Shown piece after piece: positions 1 through 11,491 of a DNA stretch of 52,735 nt; positions within the stretch are counted from its first letter, which is position 1; every line of letters begins with the position of its first letter. The translations under genes were made by a program, and so were the position numbers. The notes beneath the pieces were generated by a model. It saw only the letters and a list, made by a program, of their open reading frames with translations, was not told the origin of the DNA and searched no databases. Origin of the DNA: Sodiomyces alkalinus F11 (lineage: Eukaryota > Ascomycota > Sordariomycetes > Glomerellales > Plectosphaerellaceae); NCBI RefSeq assembly GCF_003711515.1, contig NW_021167086.1, forward strand, positions 328,584 to 381,318, read 5' to 3'.

Positions 1-700
1 ACGAAGGAGATAATCGCGGACGGTTTAACGAAGGCACTACCGGAGGAAGGAATCAAAAGACTACAGTAATAGCTTAATTTAACGGATTAAAAGGACCGTA
101 TCGAGTAGTCTAAACGACTACACGAAGAGATTAAACGCGCTAAAGCCACGGCCGCAGTAACGACGAAGGCCTCCGAGGGCGTAGCAGATCCGATAGATAT
201 AGATCCGATTAAGCAGATCCGGCCAATCAGGATCGAGGAACTAAATAAGATAGAATTAAATTAAACGGTTAAATAGGGCGGATTTAGATCCCTTTTACGA
301 GGGCGTTTTCCCTTAACTATTAATTTTACGATAGAAAAGTTAAGAGCGTTTGGTTTAAACCGAAGCCTCTGATTAGTTAGTTAACCTGGGAAGACCCACC
401 TTAACTAAGGGGGTGTGTCGTATAGGCAGGATCACGATATAGTCTATAGGGGATCTAGGGAAGATCCACTCTATAACTAAGGGCTCCGGATATCAGGGAC
501 TTCGGGTATCAGGATATAATAAGGGTGGATACCGGAAAAGACCGGATAGGATCTAAATAACATAGTACCCATAATAGAGTCTTCACCACCCAAATTAAGG
601 GTATAAGAGACTCTCCCAGATAACTTAATAGAATACACACATATAAGATTTCTGCTCTACTAAGTTGATCATTTAAGTGCCTTTTAACGTGCGATAGCTC
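1..700 (+). mobile_element. 3' end of a RIP-degraded Ty1/copia-like LTR retrotransposon
   Basis: The first 69 bases read in frame 1 as the end of a polymerase, with the motif ADGLTKAL followed by a stop. This motif is the signature of the C-terminal end of the Ty1/copia RNase H domain. In the same frame, downstream codons up to about 266 are broken by TAG and TAA at places where CAG or CAA would fit, as expected when RIP turns C to T in CpA. A purine run (AAGGGGG, 407-413) follows and is immediately succeeded by TGTGTCG, the expected order of polypurine tract then 3' LTR. The LTR end was not located, so the right boundary is approximate. The rest of the element lies outside the window. The copia assignment rests on the short motif and its position. 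Confidence 0.6.
407..413 (+). other. Putative polypurine tract and start of 3' LTR
   Basis: AAGGGGG is followed by TG at 414, the usual first dinucleotide of an LTR. It lies about 140 bases after the end of the broken polymerase frame. No second LTR is in the window for comparison, so the call is tentative. Confidence 0.3.
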
Positions 701-1268
701 GGCGCTGCCTGGGTATAGTGTGTCGAGTGAATATGCTTTTTTGACGCGCTAATTACCGAAAATTTAGAGCGCTATATAGAAAAAATTAGTTAAAGCTATC
801 TAGTTAGTTTATAAATAGAAATATACTTATATTAAAATAGAGCTCGCCCCCTTCTTCTATATACTGGTAGAAGACCTCTCCTGCTACTAGGATAACCCTG
901 CTACTCTTAAAGGAGTGTTAGTAAACTATAGTGTATTAGATTAACTCGTATACTTATACTATCGGTCTCGAACTCGGGGAGGGTTCTATACCGTTTACCG
1001 TTATTCTCGCCGGTAGTATACTATTTATATACGTCTATCTATCGGTAGTTAGAGGGTATTATCGAAAAAATTATTAAGGAGTTCCTAGTAAGAGTTAGAA
1101 ACGTTTCTAAATCGTTTCCTAATCGTTTCCGACGCTTTTCGAGATATAAAACACGAAAGAATTAATTCTAATAGGAAAATATACCTAAAGATAATAAAAA
1201 AGATACTTAAATTAATATAGTTAATAAAAAAAGAATTAATAGAAGTAAATAGTGATAGCCTAAAAACA

Positions 1269-1290
1269 CACTCTATAAAAATATAGAGTG
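1269..1290. repeat. Perfect 9-bp inverted repeat (hairpin)
   Basis: CACTCTATA and TATAGAGTG are separated by AAAA. The hairpin lies inside the RIP-mutated block about 50 bases before a second, longer palindrome, and could be part of a transposon end. Confidence 0.6.
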
Positions 1291-1341
1291 GTGGTGAAAG
1301 GAAAGAGATACGAAAACGTTATTAGTACGAAAAAGAGGGGA

Positions 1342-1361
1342 ATAACACGTTAACGTGTTAT
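1342..1361. repeat. 20-bp perfect palindrome
   Basis: The sequence centred on GTTAAC is identical to its own reverse complement over 20 bases (half-site ATAACACGTT). It sits near the right edge of the AT-rich block. RIP acts on both strands and can keep palindromes symmetric, so the symmetry may predate the mutation. Confidence 0.7.
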
Positions 1362-1440
1362 AACGCGACTTATAATGCCTAGGGAAACGTCTCCCCTATA
1401 CCGGTATTCCGGTATTCCGCTATTCGACCAATTAAAACTT

Positions 1441-2648
1441 AGACCCACACCTACCCTCAGCTTAACTTTTCCCAGCCACCCCCCCACACCTACCCTTAGC
1501 TTAGCCTCCTAGTTAGATATCAGTTTACATATAGTCTCCCTAATACCTCGTCTTATCACCACATCGCAGCGTTGATCCACTGCTAAACCGTAGCCTCAGG
1601 GGAGCCCTGGAACCCTCTATAGGTGGGTCGTTGAGCATCCGTCCCAAGAACCGCCATCTCGGGGAGCAGACCCATGGTCCATAGTGGGACGCTACGTGGT
1701 GGGACGCTATGTGGCTGATCCTTAGCCAAGGCCGGTTCTTCTTCCTCAAAACTCCATCGACATCAAGATGAATCATCTTGGAAGGCATCTCACTGCACTC
1801 AGTGTCGTTATCGTCAGGAGATGGGCTCATGAATCCCAGCGAAACCCTCCTCAATAACCACATCATTAACCATCTACTAACGAATAAGTAAGGGCATTAT
1901 CCGGATCCCCGGTCAGGTACAACGTAAATTGTTCTTCATCTCTCGTTCACTTGACAACTGTCCATGTTAGAACATATGCTCTCTCGAGTCCTTATCAAGA
2001 CATCTCAACATATCCCAGGCTACTAGACCCCTGACGTGGAGGAGACCACCTAACAGCAGACCATCTCCGCGTGTCATGCTCAACCTCTGACGAACCTCAC
2101 TCCCCCGCAGCAATCCTATAATGCTACCCCAGAGACCCGTTATTACACGGAACGAACCACCCTGTCCCATCGGAGAGGCGAAGGATCTCATCTCTCATCT
2201 CATGCAGCCCTAGCCCCCTGCCTTCTCTCTCCCCGGTCCCCCCCTTTCGCTTTCCCCTCCCGGTCTAGAACAATTCACTTGGGTACCTAGTCCGCAGGCC
2301 ATACCGTGGGTATCTCTAATCATCTTCATCATCATCCTGGTGTCTCGAGACTCCCTCCTCTCCAAATCCCGCCAGTACGGTAACCGGTACCGGTGCCGGT
2401 GCGATGCCCGGCATAATACGCTAGATCCCGCCCTGGGGGAAAAGGGGGAAGAAGAAAAAAAGAAGAAAAAAAAGAGAGACGCTATTCATGTGCCCTATGC
2501 TATATGCCATGCCAAGCCAAGCCAAGCCAAGTCATGCCATGCAATGATTTCCTCCTATTTTCTTTTTCTTTCTTTTGCTTTTTTTCGGTACTTTTCCAAG
2601 TACTGTCGTTCCTGGTCATGCGTTTTCTCGCCCGGGCCGATGCATCCA
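1441..2648. other. Gene-free stretch between repeat island and first gene
   Basis: Base composition returns to near genome normal. Short open frames exist (for example 1540-1866 on the minus strand) but none shows a recognisable domain, splice structure or amino-acid composition of a real protein. A (GCCAA)n tract lies near 2511-2532. The last part is the 3' flank of the minus-strand gene ending at 2649. Confidence 0.5.
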
Positions 2649-5600
2649 CTAAAAGTTCATCTTAGCCAGCCTGGAGGGCCCCTTGACGGGAGCTGGTAGG
2701 CACTGGCATAAGCGATCCCGATCTGCACGTATATCCGTTAGCTCAGCACACGTTTTCCTAGGCGATTCCTTGTCGACATACCGGCCTCCTTCTCGAAAAG
2801 CAATGCAATGTCGTCGTGCTCCCCCGGCAAGTCCGGCAAGTCGAGGCAAACCGTGCCCATATCGTCCGTCGGCCCCTCGCCGTCCTGCGGCACGCGCGGC
2901 AGCGGGAACTTGGCATCCACCAGCCGCAACCCGGCCTTCCCGCCGCGCGAGAACGTCTCGAACACGTCCGTCCCCTTGAGCACGAAGCTCATGCACTGCC
3001 CGTGCTGGAAGTCCGGGAAAAACGCCAGCAGCTGCATCGCCTTGTCCTGCTGCACCACCTGGATCCGCGTCCACCCGGCGTCCCACTTCTTGTGGATCGG
3101 CACCACCATGCGCCGCCGCGAAATCGCGAACCCCGCCGCCAGCCCGTCGAACCGGACCTGGAACCCCGTCAGCGCCGCCTGGAAGCCGTGGAGGTCCTGC
3201 AGGCTGGGGAACGCGAACGTCCGGACCGTCTGCGCCGTCTGCAACACCTGCAGCGTCTCGGCGATTTCCTTGGCCACCTCCCTGCTGAGCTGCGCTTCCG
3301 AGATGGCCACCGTCATGTCCAACTGCGGCCGCCGCATCACCCTCAGCGTTTTTGTGTTGTTCACCTCGAGCCGCAGCCTGAGCTCGCCCGTCTCCACGTT
3401 CACCCGGTCGGTGATGGTCCCGACCTTGGAGTCGATGACGAGCTTCAGCTTGTCCGACAGGACCGTCGGCGCCATCTCGTCGCCCCCGTGGTCGTCGTTG
3501 ACCACCCTGACCGTCTTCCACGGCAGTCTGTTGATCCCCGGTAGGCCCTGCGTGTCGGTCAGGGACCGGCCCAGGGAGAACCCCGTCAAGGGCACGTCTG
3601 CGTAGATGGTCTCGTCGTGGAGCACCGCCGTTCCCGTGAGGAGCGTGTGGAACCGGACCCTCTCCGTCTCGTCGTTAAACGAGAGCACCGCCGATCCCTT
3701 GTGCCGTCCGCCGTCGTCGCACTTGAGCAGCAGCGCCGGATCGCCGCCGTCCCCTCGCAGGAAGCCGAACGAGACGGGTTGCTGCGGTGTCCAGCTCGGG
3801 TTGACTCCGCTCAGCGTCCTCGTCCTGGGCCCGGAGACGACCGCTAGGCGGAAGCCCCGGTGGAAGCTGCGAGGGCCCGTGGCGGACTTCTCTTTGCGTA
3901 TCTTCTCGAACAACGCGACCTCGCAGGAAGGAACCGGCTCTTTGGGGAAGGCACGCGACTGGGGGTCCGCGTCGAAGTATTGGAACGTCCGGAGCGTGGA
4001 CCGGGAGATGCACTGCTCGTCCGGGCGGGGGTACAGCGTGGCCTGCGTCTTGGAGCCAAAGTCGTACATGTTCCACAGGACCCTGAAATCTTGCTGCAGA
4101 CATTGGACGGCGAGCTTGAACCCGCGGGGGAGCAGGACCTCGAGCACACACGTGTCTGTCTTCCATCGGACATCTTCCCACGTGGGCCCGGCGTTCCTGT
4201 TGTTCTGGATGCGAAGGTGAACGTGCCCGTTTTGACTCGACACGACAAAGACCACATCAGACTGCTTCTGGGGTCGGACCATGGATAGGAAACAAGGGAA
4301 GTGGAACGTCTGCGACTCCCGGCCTTGCTCCATAAGAAAGGCGTCGACGAGCACGCGGCCGAAGCAGAATACCTCGGCGGTGTCGCCGATGGGGAATGCG
4401 TCCAAGGCGTCAGCGGCCGAAGGGGGGTTCAGCACGCCGGAGATGGCGGCGGCCGCGTTCCCCGTGAGCAGCGCAACCATGTCTTGACTCAGCTTCGGGT
4501 ACTCGATCCAGATGGATTTGTCGATGACCTGGGGCAGAAAAGCCTCTTCCGGAGGCAGGAGCCCGTTCCTCTTCATGGATCCGGCAAGCTTGGCCAGTCC
4601 AGAGCTCAACGTCCTTCGCACCTCTTCGACTTCGGGGTCGGGCGGCGACTGTCGGTTCGCCATAATTTCGGGGATCGCCTCCTCCAACAGCCAGTGACCC
4701 TTGGCCAGATTCGTGTGCGCTTGTTGCCTGTCAATCTCGCTCTGCATCTGATCCTGGGGGTTCGTTGGCCGTCCGCGGATGGCAACCTCTAGTCCCAACC
4801 TGCCCCGGAGGAACCACCAGAGGGCCGCTCTCGCGAGGTCGTGAGGGTCGCAGGCGGACACGGGCCGGACCGTCTCGGCGTGCAGTCTGAAGAGCTCGCT
4901 CAGGTGACGGGTGCGTTCGATGAACAGAAGAAGAGCGTCGTCCCCGCTGGGCGTGGTCACATCCGGTGTTTGAAAGGATCCCAGTCGGGAGAGGCTAGAG
5001 AACGATGTTGCTGATGCCGCCACGGGGCTGGGCTGATGATGTTGCTGTAGATGTTGCTGTGGATGTTGTTGTTGGTGGTGTTGAGGGAAGCTGGGCTGAC
5101 GGGAGAAGTTCGGCTGCGGTGGTGGTGGTGGTGGTGGCTGCTGGTCGTAGCCGGTGCTGTTCATAGAGTATGTAGAAGAAGATGGGCTCTGCTCACGCGG
5201 GGCCGAGGCTCTCGTTCGTTGACTCTCGGGCGACCTCGGGACTGTGCTCATGGGCGTGGCGGATGCGACGGATGCGGCAGATGTAGCAGATACAGCAGAT
5301 GCAGCAGAGGCAGCAGGTTCGCGAGACGTCTCAAACGGCGAATGCATGGCCTCCTCCCATTCTCGGTGAGACGCCACACTGGAACGCGCGGCCTCTGCAA
5401 ACGCTTTACCTTCGGCCTGGCGCATTTCGGCCTGGTGAATCTCCAAGAAAGACCTTCTATTCTCGTCCTGCACCCTGTTCGTAGACGAGTCCAAGAACCT
5501 CGTGCGTGCAGCCGTACCGGGAACGACCTCTGGTTGCGGGTTGACCCTGGCCTTGACCGGGTTGCCGGCGGTGCTGTAACCAGTCTGCGTCCGGCGTATG

Positions 5601-6151
5601 GGGGGCGGGGAGAAGGTATCCGGTTCGGAGGGTCTTCGCGATGCATCGGGGGCGATGGAGGCGACGGAAGTGACGGAAGCGACGGGGTTGGGAGGGGCGG
5701 ATAAAGGGAGTTGTCGCAGCTTCTTCTGCCTAGAGATCTCGATGCATGGGGTGGTGCATTCGTCACCGCCTTCGCCCATGATATCAGGCGGGGTATCGAC
5801 AAAACGGACTATGAATCCTTTCCTGTTCCGCCTCGGGGAGCGAGCAGGGCTTTTGGAGCGGTTTCTTAGAGGGAGACTTTGTTGTGAAAAGGCTCCGATA
5901 TCGTGTGCCTGGGGGTAGCGGGAAGCACTCCTGGTATCGAGTTTGGTGAGAGCGGGGAGACCCGACGACGGCGGGGCAATAGTAGGATGTAGGGCACTGG
6001 CTGGTGTGTGCAGGAAATCATGAACAGCATCTTCGGCAGCAGCAGGTTTACGTTCTTTTTCTTTGGGGCCGAAGAGCTTGCCCATCAAGCGTCCCCGGCG
6101 CGAGGAGCGGCCCTCCTCGGCTGGGTCGTTGTACATCGTTATCTCGTGCAC
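2649..6151 (-). CDS. Large conserved fungal protein of unknown function, disordered N-terminal half
   Basis: The model has two exons, 6151-2782 and 2722-2649, joined across a 59-nt intron (2723-2781) with donor GTATGT, branch GCTAAC and acceptor GTGCAG. It gives 1147 residues. Residues 1-405 are low complexity: Arg/Ser-rich patches, Ala/Ser/Val repeats near 155-170 and 280-300, a proline run near 339-346 and a Gln/His tract near 358-373. A short motif, GFIVRFVDTPPDIMGEGGDE (residues 112-131), looks like a conserved signature in such proteins. Residues 405-1147 look globular, starting with DALLLFIERTRHLSELFRLH, without a family I can name. The start at 6151 is the first ATG of the frame; a second ATG lies five codons downstream. 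Without splicing, the frame runs on to a stop at 2738 and ends in a different short tail. No signal peptide or membrane segment is evident. The function is unknown. Confidence 0.8.
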
Positions 6152-8111
6152 GGAGGGGTTCGTATAGGTGTCATAGGAAAAGAGGGTCGAAATGCGCGCG
6201 TTATGAATCTGTTAGAAATGTTGTTTTGTTAATATCTGTTATTTCAGAGATGTATGGTCATGCCATGGGGCTTTGGGGGGGTTTACCTTTGTGAGGGCGT
6301 AGCTAATGATCGTGAGAAGCCCTTTGTAGAATTAGGTACCTAGCCAAGAAGCTAAGGTAGGGTCGACAATAAACGGAACAGACGACTCCTCCGACTCTAG
6401 CGAGGGGCGGCGAACCACCCAGGGCAGACCGGCCTTTCTAACAAACCACTCAAGTCGCAGCGCCAAGCAAGGGGACGAACCGGGGGTTTTTGTTGCTAAT
6501 TAGGTATGTATTAGTTGGCGGCTGGCTGGATCGGAAGGTGGAGAGTGGCAGTGGCACCTTTAGATGGGAGGGAGATTGGGCAATTGAATGAGAAATGAGG
6601 GTGCAGCAGATTGTGACAGTGTGCAGTGGTGGTAGCCTCGGTGGGCACACATCTGCATCACAGGGGTTTTTTTGGTTGCCAAACCGAGGACCCAGCAAAA
6701 ATGAATGAACAAACCAAAGGTCAGGGCAAGAAGATCAGAAAGAAGGGAGTGGTGGAGAAATAATGGAGAGCGATAGCCCCTTGGTTGTAGGAAAAAAGGA
6801 TGGGAAGTTGTAGAGGTAATGACGCTGGCGAGTTGCTGTCCTGGTGTTGAGGGCTTTCGAAAATGCGGAGTATTCAGGTACCTGGGCTACGGAGTACTTT
6901 GTGAGTGACACAACGACCGGGCTCTAAGGTACCTTAGTATACTACCTGAGGTACCTTACCTTACTGAATGTTACCGTTATTAGAAGCGATACATTGTGGG
7001 ATGCCGACAGGGCATCTACATCACACCTACCTCAACTACCTACTCTACCTTATATAGAGGCATAATATCTCGGCTTTTAAGCAATTTGATATTTTGTGTA
7101 TCAAGTAACATGCTTGGCCACTACAACCTCACTACAACGTAGGTCCCTGGAGGCTTGCTTGAGAATATTCGTAGATGGGTACTTGTTGATAAGGCACGAA
7201 GCTGGGAAAAGAAGGGAAAAGAGCATTGTGCCCAGGGGTTTCAGGTTTTGGGTGGATCGCTGGACCAGTTCCACCCTTGGTCGTCAGGAGCAATCCAGTG
7301 GTCCCAGGCACTCGTGCGGGGGTCGCAGTCCTCCGTCCAAACATCACTGAATTTACAAAGTACCCGTACTTTGTACTTCGTACAGTACAATGTACGGGAT
7401 ACAGCATCCCAGTTATCGTCTCTGGTCCAATTCTCATCCAAAAGTTACCTACCTTACTTACCTCGGGCGAAATTAGGAGGTACCGAGTACGAATGGAGTG
7501 TCACAACCCGTCTCTGTACAAGATTACCTTAGGGAGAAGAGGGACAACTCAGCGATTGCAACTACCGCTGGCCTCCACGATACCAATCTCAAAGACACGC
7601 TGCATAGTAGCTCCGGACCGCATCTACGAATGTCTTCATGGCCCCTCAAAGCCGCATTCCTTACGGACACTGGGTCGTGGTTGATGGGCAGTAATACGGT
7701 GCAGGTACATGCAGTATCCTACGTATTTGTACTTTCAGGGTCCATACCGTTCGTTCCTTCTAATGATGATGGTCCCATAATAATATCCGTACCTCCTTGG
7801 CGCTTGTGTTTCAGGTTACGACATCTAGGTAAGGTACCTTCGGAAAGCCGTCGCGTGAGCTAATCGAATACTCGTCGTCATTATCTGAAATTCTGAATTA
7901 TAAACAAAACACAATGATCAAATTCTCCAGCCCTTCCCGATATGTTCAACAAAAATCTCCGGATGAAGAGGCAAAACACGAGGAAAATACAAAGAAGTGA
8001 AGACGAGAAAGGAAAAGGACGAAGCTTCAACTAGACACACCAGAAACGGAAAGAACAAGAAGAGGGGGAAAAAAGGAGAAGAAAAAGAAGAAAAAAGGAA
8101 GAACAACCCCA
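6152..8111. other. Intergenic region, no gene supported
   Basis: This holds the upstream region of the gene starting at 6151 and the 3' flank of the gene ending at 8112. Open frames at 7096-7863 look random and lack domains. The stretch has many GTAC-rich short palindromes, including ACAAAGTAC-CC-GTACTTTGT at 7355-7374, and GGTACCTTA-type motifs near 6928-6960 and 7470-7490. No tRNA or other RNA gene was recognised. Confidence 0.5.
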
Positions 8112-9882
8112 TCATGCTCGAACAAGTTGCCGCAGTCTCTTCTCAATCTTCTTCCTCCCCTCATACGTCTCCCACACCCGATGGGGCGCCTCGTCCACCA
8201 CATCCCAATGCTGCGTGTTTCGCGTCAAATGCGTAAGGCCGCGCTGCTTGTCCTCCCAGCGCCGGTCCCGCCGCATCTTGACCCCCGAGCTGATCACCGT
8301 CACCGGCGTGTCCTCCCGCTGAATCGCCCGCGCGCTCTCCACGTCCCTCCGCGTCAGCGAATCCGCCACCAGCCCTTCCTGCAGCCAGGCGAAGATGAGC
8401 TTGCCCTCGCCCCCGGCCGACCGTCCCCACACCCGGTCTTTGCCGCCCCGACCGTGAAACAGAGCACCGGGTAGCTGTTCTAGTCCTAGCGGCGAGATGA
8501 CCCCGCGGAGCCACAGCTCGAATCCGCGCCACGGCGACGCGATTCGTCCCAGTAGGTCTTCGTGTTCCGGGTCCACCAGAAGTATCCCCTTCACCTCCTC
8601 CCCGTGTCGCGCCGAGAAGACCCGCGAGTAGTGCGCGCCCGTCCCGGCGCTGAGCAGGACCCACGGTCCCGTCTCGCCCGCGCGCGCCAGCGCCTCGCTC
8701 AGGGCGTCCGTGGCCATGCCCGCCGAGAGCGGCGACGGCCCCGTGTCGCTCCACGCGTAGCCCGGCCTGTCGGCGAAGCAGTACCGCGAGATGGACCCGT
8801 TCTGCACGGCGTTGTCGGCCAGCTGCCAGAGCCCGTCCTCGACCGGCCACTCGCCGCCCTCCAGGAGCACGGTGGGCTCCTTTCCGCCCTTGGCGTTTGT
8901 TGTTGTGTTGGCGTCGCCGTGGCAGGAGAGGTGGATCTGGTACTTGCCACCGTCGACCCAGTACCTCTTCCCTGGCGGCGCCACCCCGGCGTCCAGGGCG
9001 CGTAGGATGAGTTTCGTGGTCATGAGGACGATGACGATGGTGAGGACGACGAAAGCGATGGTCGAGACGAGGACTTCTGTCCATTCGAATACGGTGCGTC
9101 GGGTCTCGACCCGACCCGTGAGCCGCTCTTCCTCCTCGGCCTTGCCCCATTTGACGGTTCGGTCGGCGAGGAGGGTCCATAGACTCATGGCCAGTGCCCC
9201 TTTCGTGAGGTGATGGTTAGGTTTTCTTCTTTTTCTTTTTTTCATTCTTTTTTTTCTTCCAATTCGGTTCATGCTCCTTTTTTGTTGACGATGTGCTGCC
9301 TACGCCCGTCTGCGCGGAGGGGGGTTGCGGTTGGGTTAGGGTGAGGTGCAACTTACAAATAACGCTGGTCATGCCAACCCATCTCTCCTCGTGTCGCGTC
9401 CGCTCGACAGAAACAGTAATAATCACATCGACAAAGAGAAGCACGGCCATGACGATACTCAGAATCCGCACCGCCCGTGACGGCACCGCGAAGAAGGCGA
9501 GCGTGAAGCAAATGTTGAACAGCGCCAGGCAGGCGTATCCAAAGGCGAAGAAGGGGGACCCTCTCGTGTACAGACCCGGTGGCGTCACGAATATGCTCAC
9601 GAGGAGTAGCACCCACCACACGAACGTGAGGGCTGCGAACAGCACCGTCGCGTACCGCACGATGCGTACCGTCCACAGGTTGTAGGGGCTGACGGCCGGA
9701 TCGTCGGGGTTCAGGAGGGGAGGTCGCTCGTCGGTCCGGTTCGGAAGGAGGCGCGTTCGCTCGGTGGGGGGAGCCGACGACGAGTCTCCCTGGCCGCCGT
9801 CGCCGTTTCCCGGGTGCCAAGGGTCGGATGACTCGCCAGCTTGGGAGTCGTCTGTTTTGTTTTTACCCCAGAGTGTCGACAT
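8112..9882 (-). CDS. DUF2417 integral membrane protein with alpha/beta-hydrolase fold
   Basis: The model has two exons, 9882-9357 and 9199-8112, joined over a 157-nt intron (9200-9356; donor GTAAGT, CCTAACC branch, acceptor AAAG), giving 537 residues. The junction codon is Trp176. The N-terminal 70 residues are polar and probably cytosolic. Hydrophobic segments lie near 77-99, 111-133, 139-158, 175-186 and 217-242. A lumenal or cytosolic alpha/beta-hydrolase-like domain follows (about 255-537), with the motifs DRPGYAWSD (319-327), LLVDPEHEDL (382-391) and a late His in TQHWDVVDEA. This layout matches the fungal DUF2417 family, sometimes annotated as a mitochondrial integral membrane protein. 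The nucleophile elbow reads SAGTG (359-363) rather than GxSxG, so the expected catalytic serine is missing and hydrolase activity is doubtful. The upstream end lies next to 1.6 kb without a gene. Confidence 0.85.
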
Positions 9883-11491
9883 GTTGGGGTTTGTCGATCG
9901 GATGACGGGGATTTGGTAAGACGAGTTTCCTTTCTCCTTTCCTTCTTTTTTTGTGTCACCTTTTTTTTAAAAAAAAAAATTAGACAAAATAATACACTTT
10001 TTCTCCACGTTTGTCTCTTTCTACCCTTTCCGGGTTGATCTGAACGACGAATTAGGACCGAAACAGCGATGCAGGTGGCTTGAACGAGATGGATAAGAGG
10101 ACGGCGACTATAAAATGTGGCCAGGGAACATGTTTTAACTGCTTGTCTTGATTATTCGCCCTTCAGTGCTTTGGTTACCTTACCTTACTTTAAAGACACT
10201 ATGATCCATCGTGTACGTCATTCAACGCATAACGCATCCCTCCCCAAATCCACACGTCGGAATGGCGTCCGAATTGATCGCTAGTCCCCGAGTGGAGCAC
10301 CCACCGAGCCACTCCGAAGCTTTCTGTCGGTAAGGTAGTATCCTCATCAAACACGGTACACTAGTGTACATACGAATAATGAGTAGGGGCGCTAAACACC
10401 ATTTCATCCCTAGTCCGTTGGCGGAACATGTCAATGTCTGCCATGTGGTACGACTACTGCGTCCCTAATACAACTCGTCATCTCAGGCTTTTTGTCGATT
10501 CCTTTTTCTCATTTTGGCTGGCCGTGAAGATCTCGACAGTCTCCCGCTCGGAAGACGAAATCAGTTGGTGGTATCACCTCTCTCCTCAGTGCCATTGTCG
10601 TATTGTTGTTGTTTGGTGTTGTGCTGTTCGTCAGATCATAAACCAAATCCTCAAGTATCTTGCCGTGGGTACTAAACATCGTCTAATCAATAACATAGTT
10701 CTTTGAAAACTGGCGTTGTGATTCAATGAGCCTCCAGCACCTCCTAGTTCACATTCATATAGCATTGCAGGGTTCGTCTTGAAGGTAGACGTAATCGGCA
10801 CTGAGACTGCGTTGCCATTTTGTTTCATAGGTTTACCGGATGATTAAGCAGACAATTCAAAAGATGTTCAGCTGCTTCTCGTCGATTCCGTTGAAATGGG
10901 TCTTTGATCGTAGCAACTTCTTCCATGCTTCCTCCTACAAGGCGTTCCCGCTGTCAAAGCTTGGCCAAATTGCCGAATTAGATGGGTGGAACCCATAGGC
11001 CAATGCATAGGCCAACGGGAGCACGTCCCTAAGGTAATCAACGCCAGACACAGTACCGCACAGTAATAAGTAAGGTAGCTAGGTAGCTACTGTGTCTGTC
11101 ATGGAAGTACCCATTGACGTAGATTAGGTGTGCATGTACGTCTAGAGGCTCCCTGTGACGCGTTCCTTTGCACAACGCTTCAAAGTGGGGCAACCCGTAA
11201 TTAAGTTACGGCACAACTCCGCCCCCACTGCCTCCCAAGAACAACCGCTGCCTAAACATCCCGACAGTGGACTTCCCAGATATCAAACCACCTTTGGTCA
11301 TGCAAGGCTGAGGGCGCCTTGCGCTTCCCGACAACACAGCGTCCACACTGTCAACACGAACAACCAGGATTCTTTCAACTAGCCGATTCTTGAGCTCCCC
11401 GGTCATATTCCATCGAGAGCTGGTCCCGCGATAGTCTATCCCCGGGTCGATCTGTCAAGAATTCCGGCTTGTTCGCACCGTCGCGTCGAAC
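9883..11491. other. Divergent promoter region, no gene supported
   Basis: The region lies between the minus-strand DUF2417 gene and the plus-strand gene at 11492. It contains T and A runs at 9962-9980, a TATAAAA sequence at 10109 and an ACGCGT at 11158-11163. Short open frames (for example 10428-10706) show no protein-like features. Confidence 0.5.

Larger units (their letters stand above)
1..1440. other. RIP-mutated AT-rich block
   Basis: The block is rich in TpA and AT runs and very poor in CpA and TpG, most clearly at 760-1260, in sharp contrast to the GC-rich DNA from about 1500 on. Stops are frequent in all frames. This is the pattern left by repeat-induced point mutation in ascomycetes. 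The right edge is gradual between about 1440 and 1500. Apart from the copia remnant at the left end I recognise no protein in it. Confidence 0.65.

Noticed and set aside
1540..1866. 108-residue minus-strand open frame beside the RIP block
   Set aside because: It has no recognisable family, no splice context and ordinary random composition; kept only as unannotated sequence.
7096..7863. Overlapping open frames in the 7-kb intergenic region
   Set aside because: They are short, overlap in several frames, lack domains and contain the GTAC-rich intergenic words.
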